Source: Candidatus Desulfofervidaceae bacterium (GTDB taxonomy: Bacteria; Desulfobacterota; Desulfofervidia; Desulfofervidales; Desulfofervidaceae). Taken from it: DNA of 7,776 nucleotides. Each line of letters begins with the position of its first letter. Positions within the stretch are counted from its first letter, which is position 1. Under the pieces are notes generated by a model. It saw only the letters and a list, made by a program, of their open reading frames with translations. It searched no databases and was not told where the DNA came from. A program made the translations under genes and the position numbers. This document shows, one piece after another, positions 7,282 to 7,776 of this stretch. Where the stretch lies: positions 1-7,776 of the forward strand of contig JAGHCL010000117.1 in assembly GCA_021160485.1 (NCBI GenBank), given 5' to 3'.

Positions 7282-7418
7282 AAGGCTAAGGCGTCGATAT
7301 CATTATTATAAATCCGAAGCCGTTGTTGGTTGTAACAATCCAAAGATAAGACACGATTATAACCATGTAAATATTGCCAAGGAGTTGATAAAAAAAGACA
7401 TCTTGGTCATCGGCACTG
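7279..7418 (+). pseudogene. cooS: Remnant of CO dehydrogenase catalytic subunit CooS
   Basis: In the frame of base 7319 the sequence reads AVVGCNNPKIRHDYNHVNIA and then KELIKKDILVIGT. This is the C-terminal part of anaerobic Ni-Fe carbon monoxide dehydrogenase, which oxidises CO to CO2 at cluster C. In the family the GCNN cysteine and the Cys of the following TGC motif, about 30 residues later, both bind cluster C. Here the match breaks off exactly after Gly-Thr: Glu follows where Gly-Cys should be, so the second cysteine is absent. Intact CooS has over 600 residues and only about 35 remain. Upstream, the match fails by about 7318 and a stop in this frame lies at 7280-7282; the putative start at 7279 is in another frame. 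The fragment cannot be functional. It is joined directly to cooC sequence, consistent with a deletion within a cooS-cooC operon. Confidence 0.75.
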
Positions 7419-7776
7419 AAGCAGAAGAACTTGTACCTCAACGAGATAATCCTTTTAGACACCGACGCTGGGGTGGAACACTTTGGGCGGGCACGGGCCA
7501 AGAGTTTTTCTCAGTGTTTGGTCGTAACAGATGCTACGTTTAATTCTATAGCTGTAGCCGTCCATGCAGCAAAATTGGCCCAAGATATTGGTGTAAAACA
7601 TGTTCACCTTGTGCTTAACCGGATAGACGGAGAAGAAAGAATGAGGCGTGCCATGAAATTTTTGTCTCAGTTTGGGAGAGAGGAGAAGGATTTTACTTCT
7701 ATTATTGTCTTACCCAAAGAGGACAAACTTTTTGACTTTGAACCTGCCATTGTGAGATTATTTTCTGAATATTCCA
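7419..7776 (+). pseudogene. cooC: C-terminal half of CO dehydrogenase maturation ATPase CooC, truncated
   Basis: The frame of base 7443, one base off the cooS remnant's frame, is open from 7392 to the window end. From about 7428 it reads NLYLNEIILLDTDAGVEHFG, then RARAKSFSQCLVVTDATFNS, LVLNRIDGEERMRRAM and IIVLPKEDKLFDFEPAIVRL. This is the second half of CooC, the MinD/ParA-type ATPase that helps insert nickel into CO dehydrogenase: the DTxAGxEHFGR Walker-B-region motif, the V(T/D)PT-like VTDATFNS segment and the NRID (NKxD-like) nucleotide-base motif. The N-terminal half with the P-loop GKGGVGKT and the CPxN-type metal site is missing. No start codon with a ribosome binding site precedes it. 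Though the body is free of stops for 111 codons, without the P-loop it should be inactive. The gene end lies beyond the window. Confidence 0.75.

Noticed and set aside
7286..7501. 71-codon minus-strand open frame over the cooS/cooC relics
   Set aside because: The + strand encodes recognisable CooS and CooC sequence over the same bases, so the minus frame is a shadow.
7283..7543. 86-codon + frame covering the CooS relic and running on into cooC DNA
   Set aside because: It has no start codon with a ribosome binding site, and its second half reads cooC in the wrong frame, so it is not a fusion protein.

Overview
The window is a moderately AT-rich bacterial segment. Every intact gene lies on the + strand. 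Gene content points to a Gram-negative anaerobe: an outer-membrane type IV pilus secretin with AMIN domains needs an outer membrane, and remnants of a carbon monoxide dehydrogenase locus (cooS, cooC) indicate anaerobic ancestry. A Desulfobacterota/Thermodesulfobacteria-like lineage would fit, but this is inference from gene content, not a phylogenetic result.

Layout. (1) Bases 2-1972 hold the secretin gene pilQ, which is truncated at its 5' end by the window edge: the reading frame is open to base 2 and the window starts inside an AMIN domain. (2) After a 131-base gap comes a tight three-gene block, 2104-6473. It encodes a formyltransferase-fold protein with an insertion in its catalytic domain, then HyuA and HyuB of the hydantoinase/oxoprolinase/acetone-carboxylase superfamily. 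The spacings are a 3-base gap and an ATGA overlap, so the three are probably co-translated and work together. The substrate cannot be read from the sequence. (3) Bases 6541-6966 encode nucleoside diphosphate kinase (ndk), behind its own strong ribosome binding site.

(4) From 6967 to the end no intact gene is visible, but the stretch is not empty. It starts with an imperfect hairpin directly after the ndk stop. Next is a short remnant that reads as the start of a PAS domain, with a one-base frameshift. A pyrimidine-rich spacer follows, then a strong orphan ribosome binding site. Last come two collapsed pieces of a CO dehydrogenase operon: about 35 residues of CooS around the GCNNPK cluster-C cysteine motif, joined out of frame to the C-terminal half of the maturation ATPase CooC (DTDAGVEHFGR onward). 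The CooC frame runs off the window edge.

The two most interesting items are the formyltransferase-HyuA-HyuB operon, a possible undescribed ATP-dependent amide or lactam pathway, and the eroded cooS-cooC locus beside a decayed PAS gene, which suggests loss of a CO dehydrogenase module. No tRNA, rRNA, CRISPR array or intact mobile element was seen.
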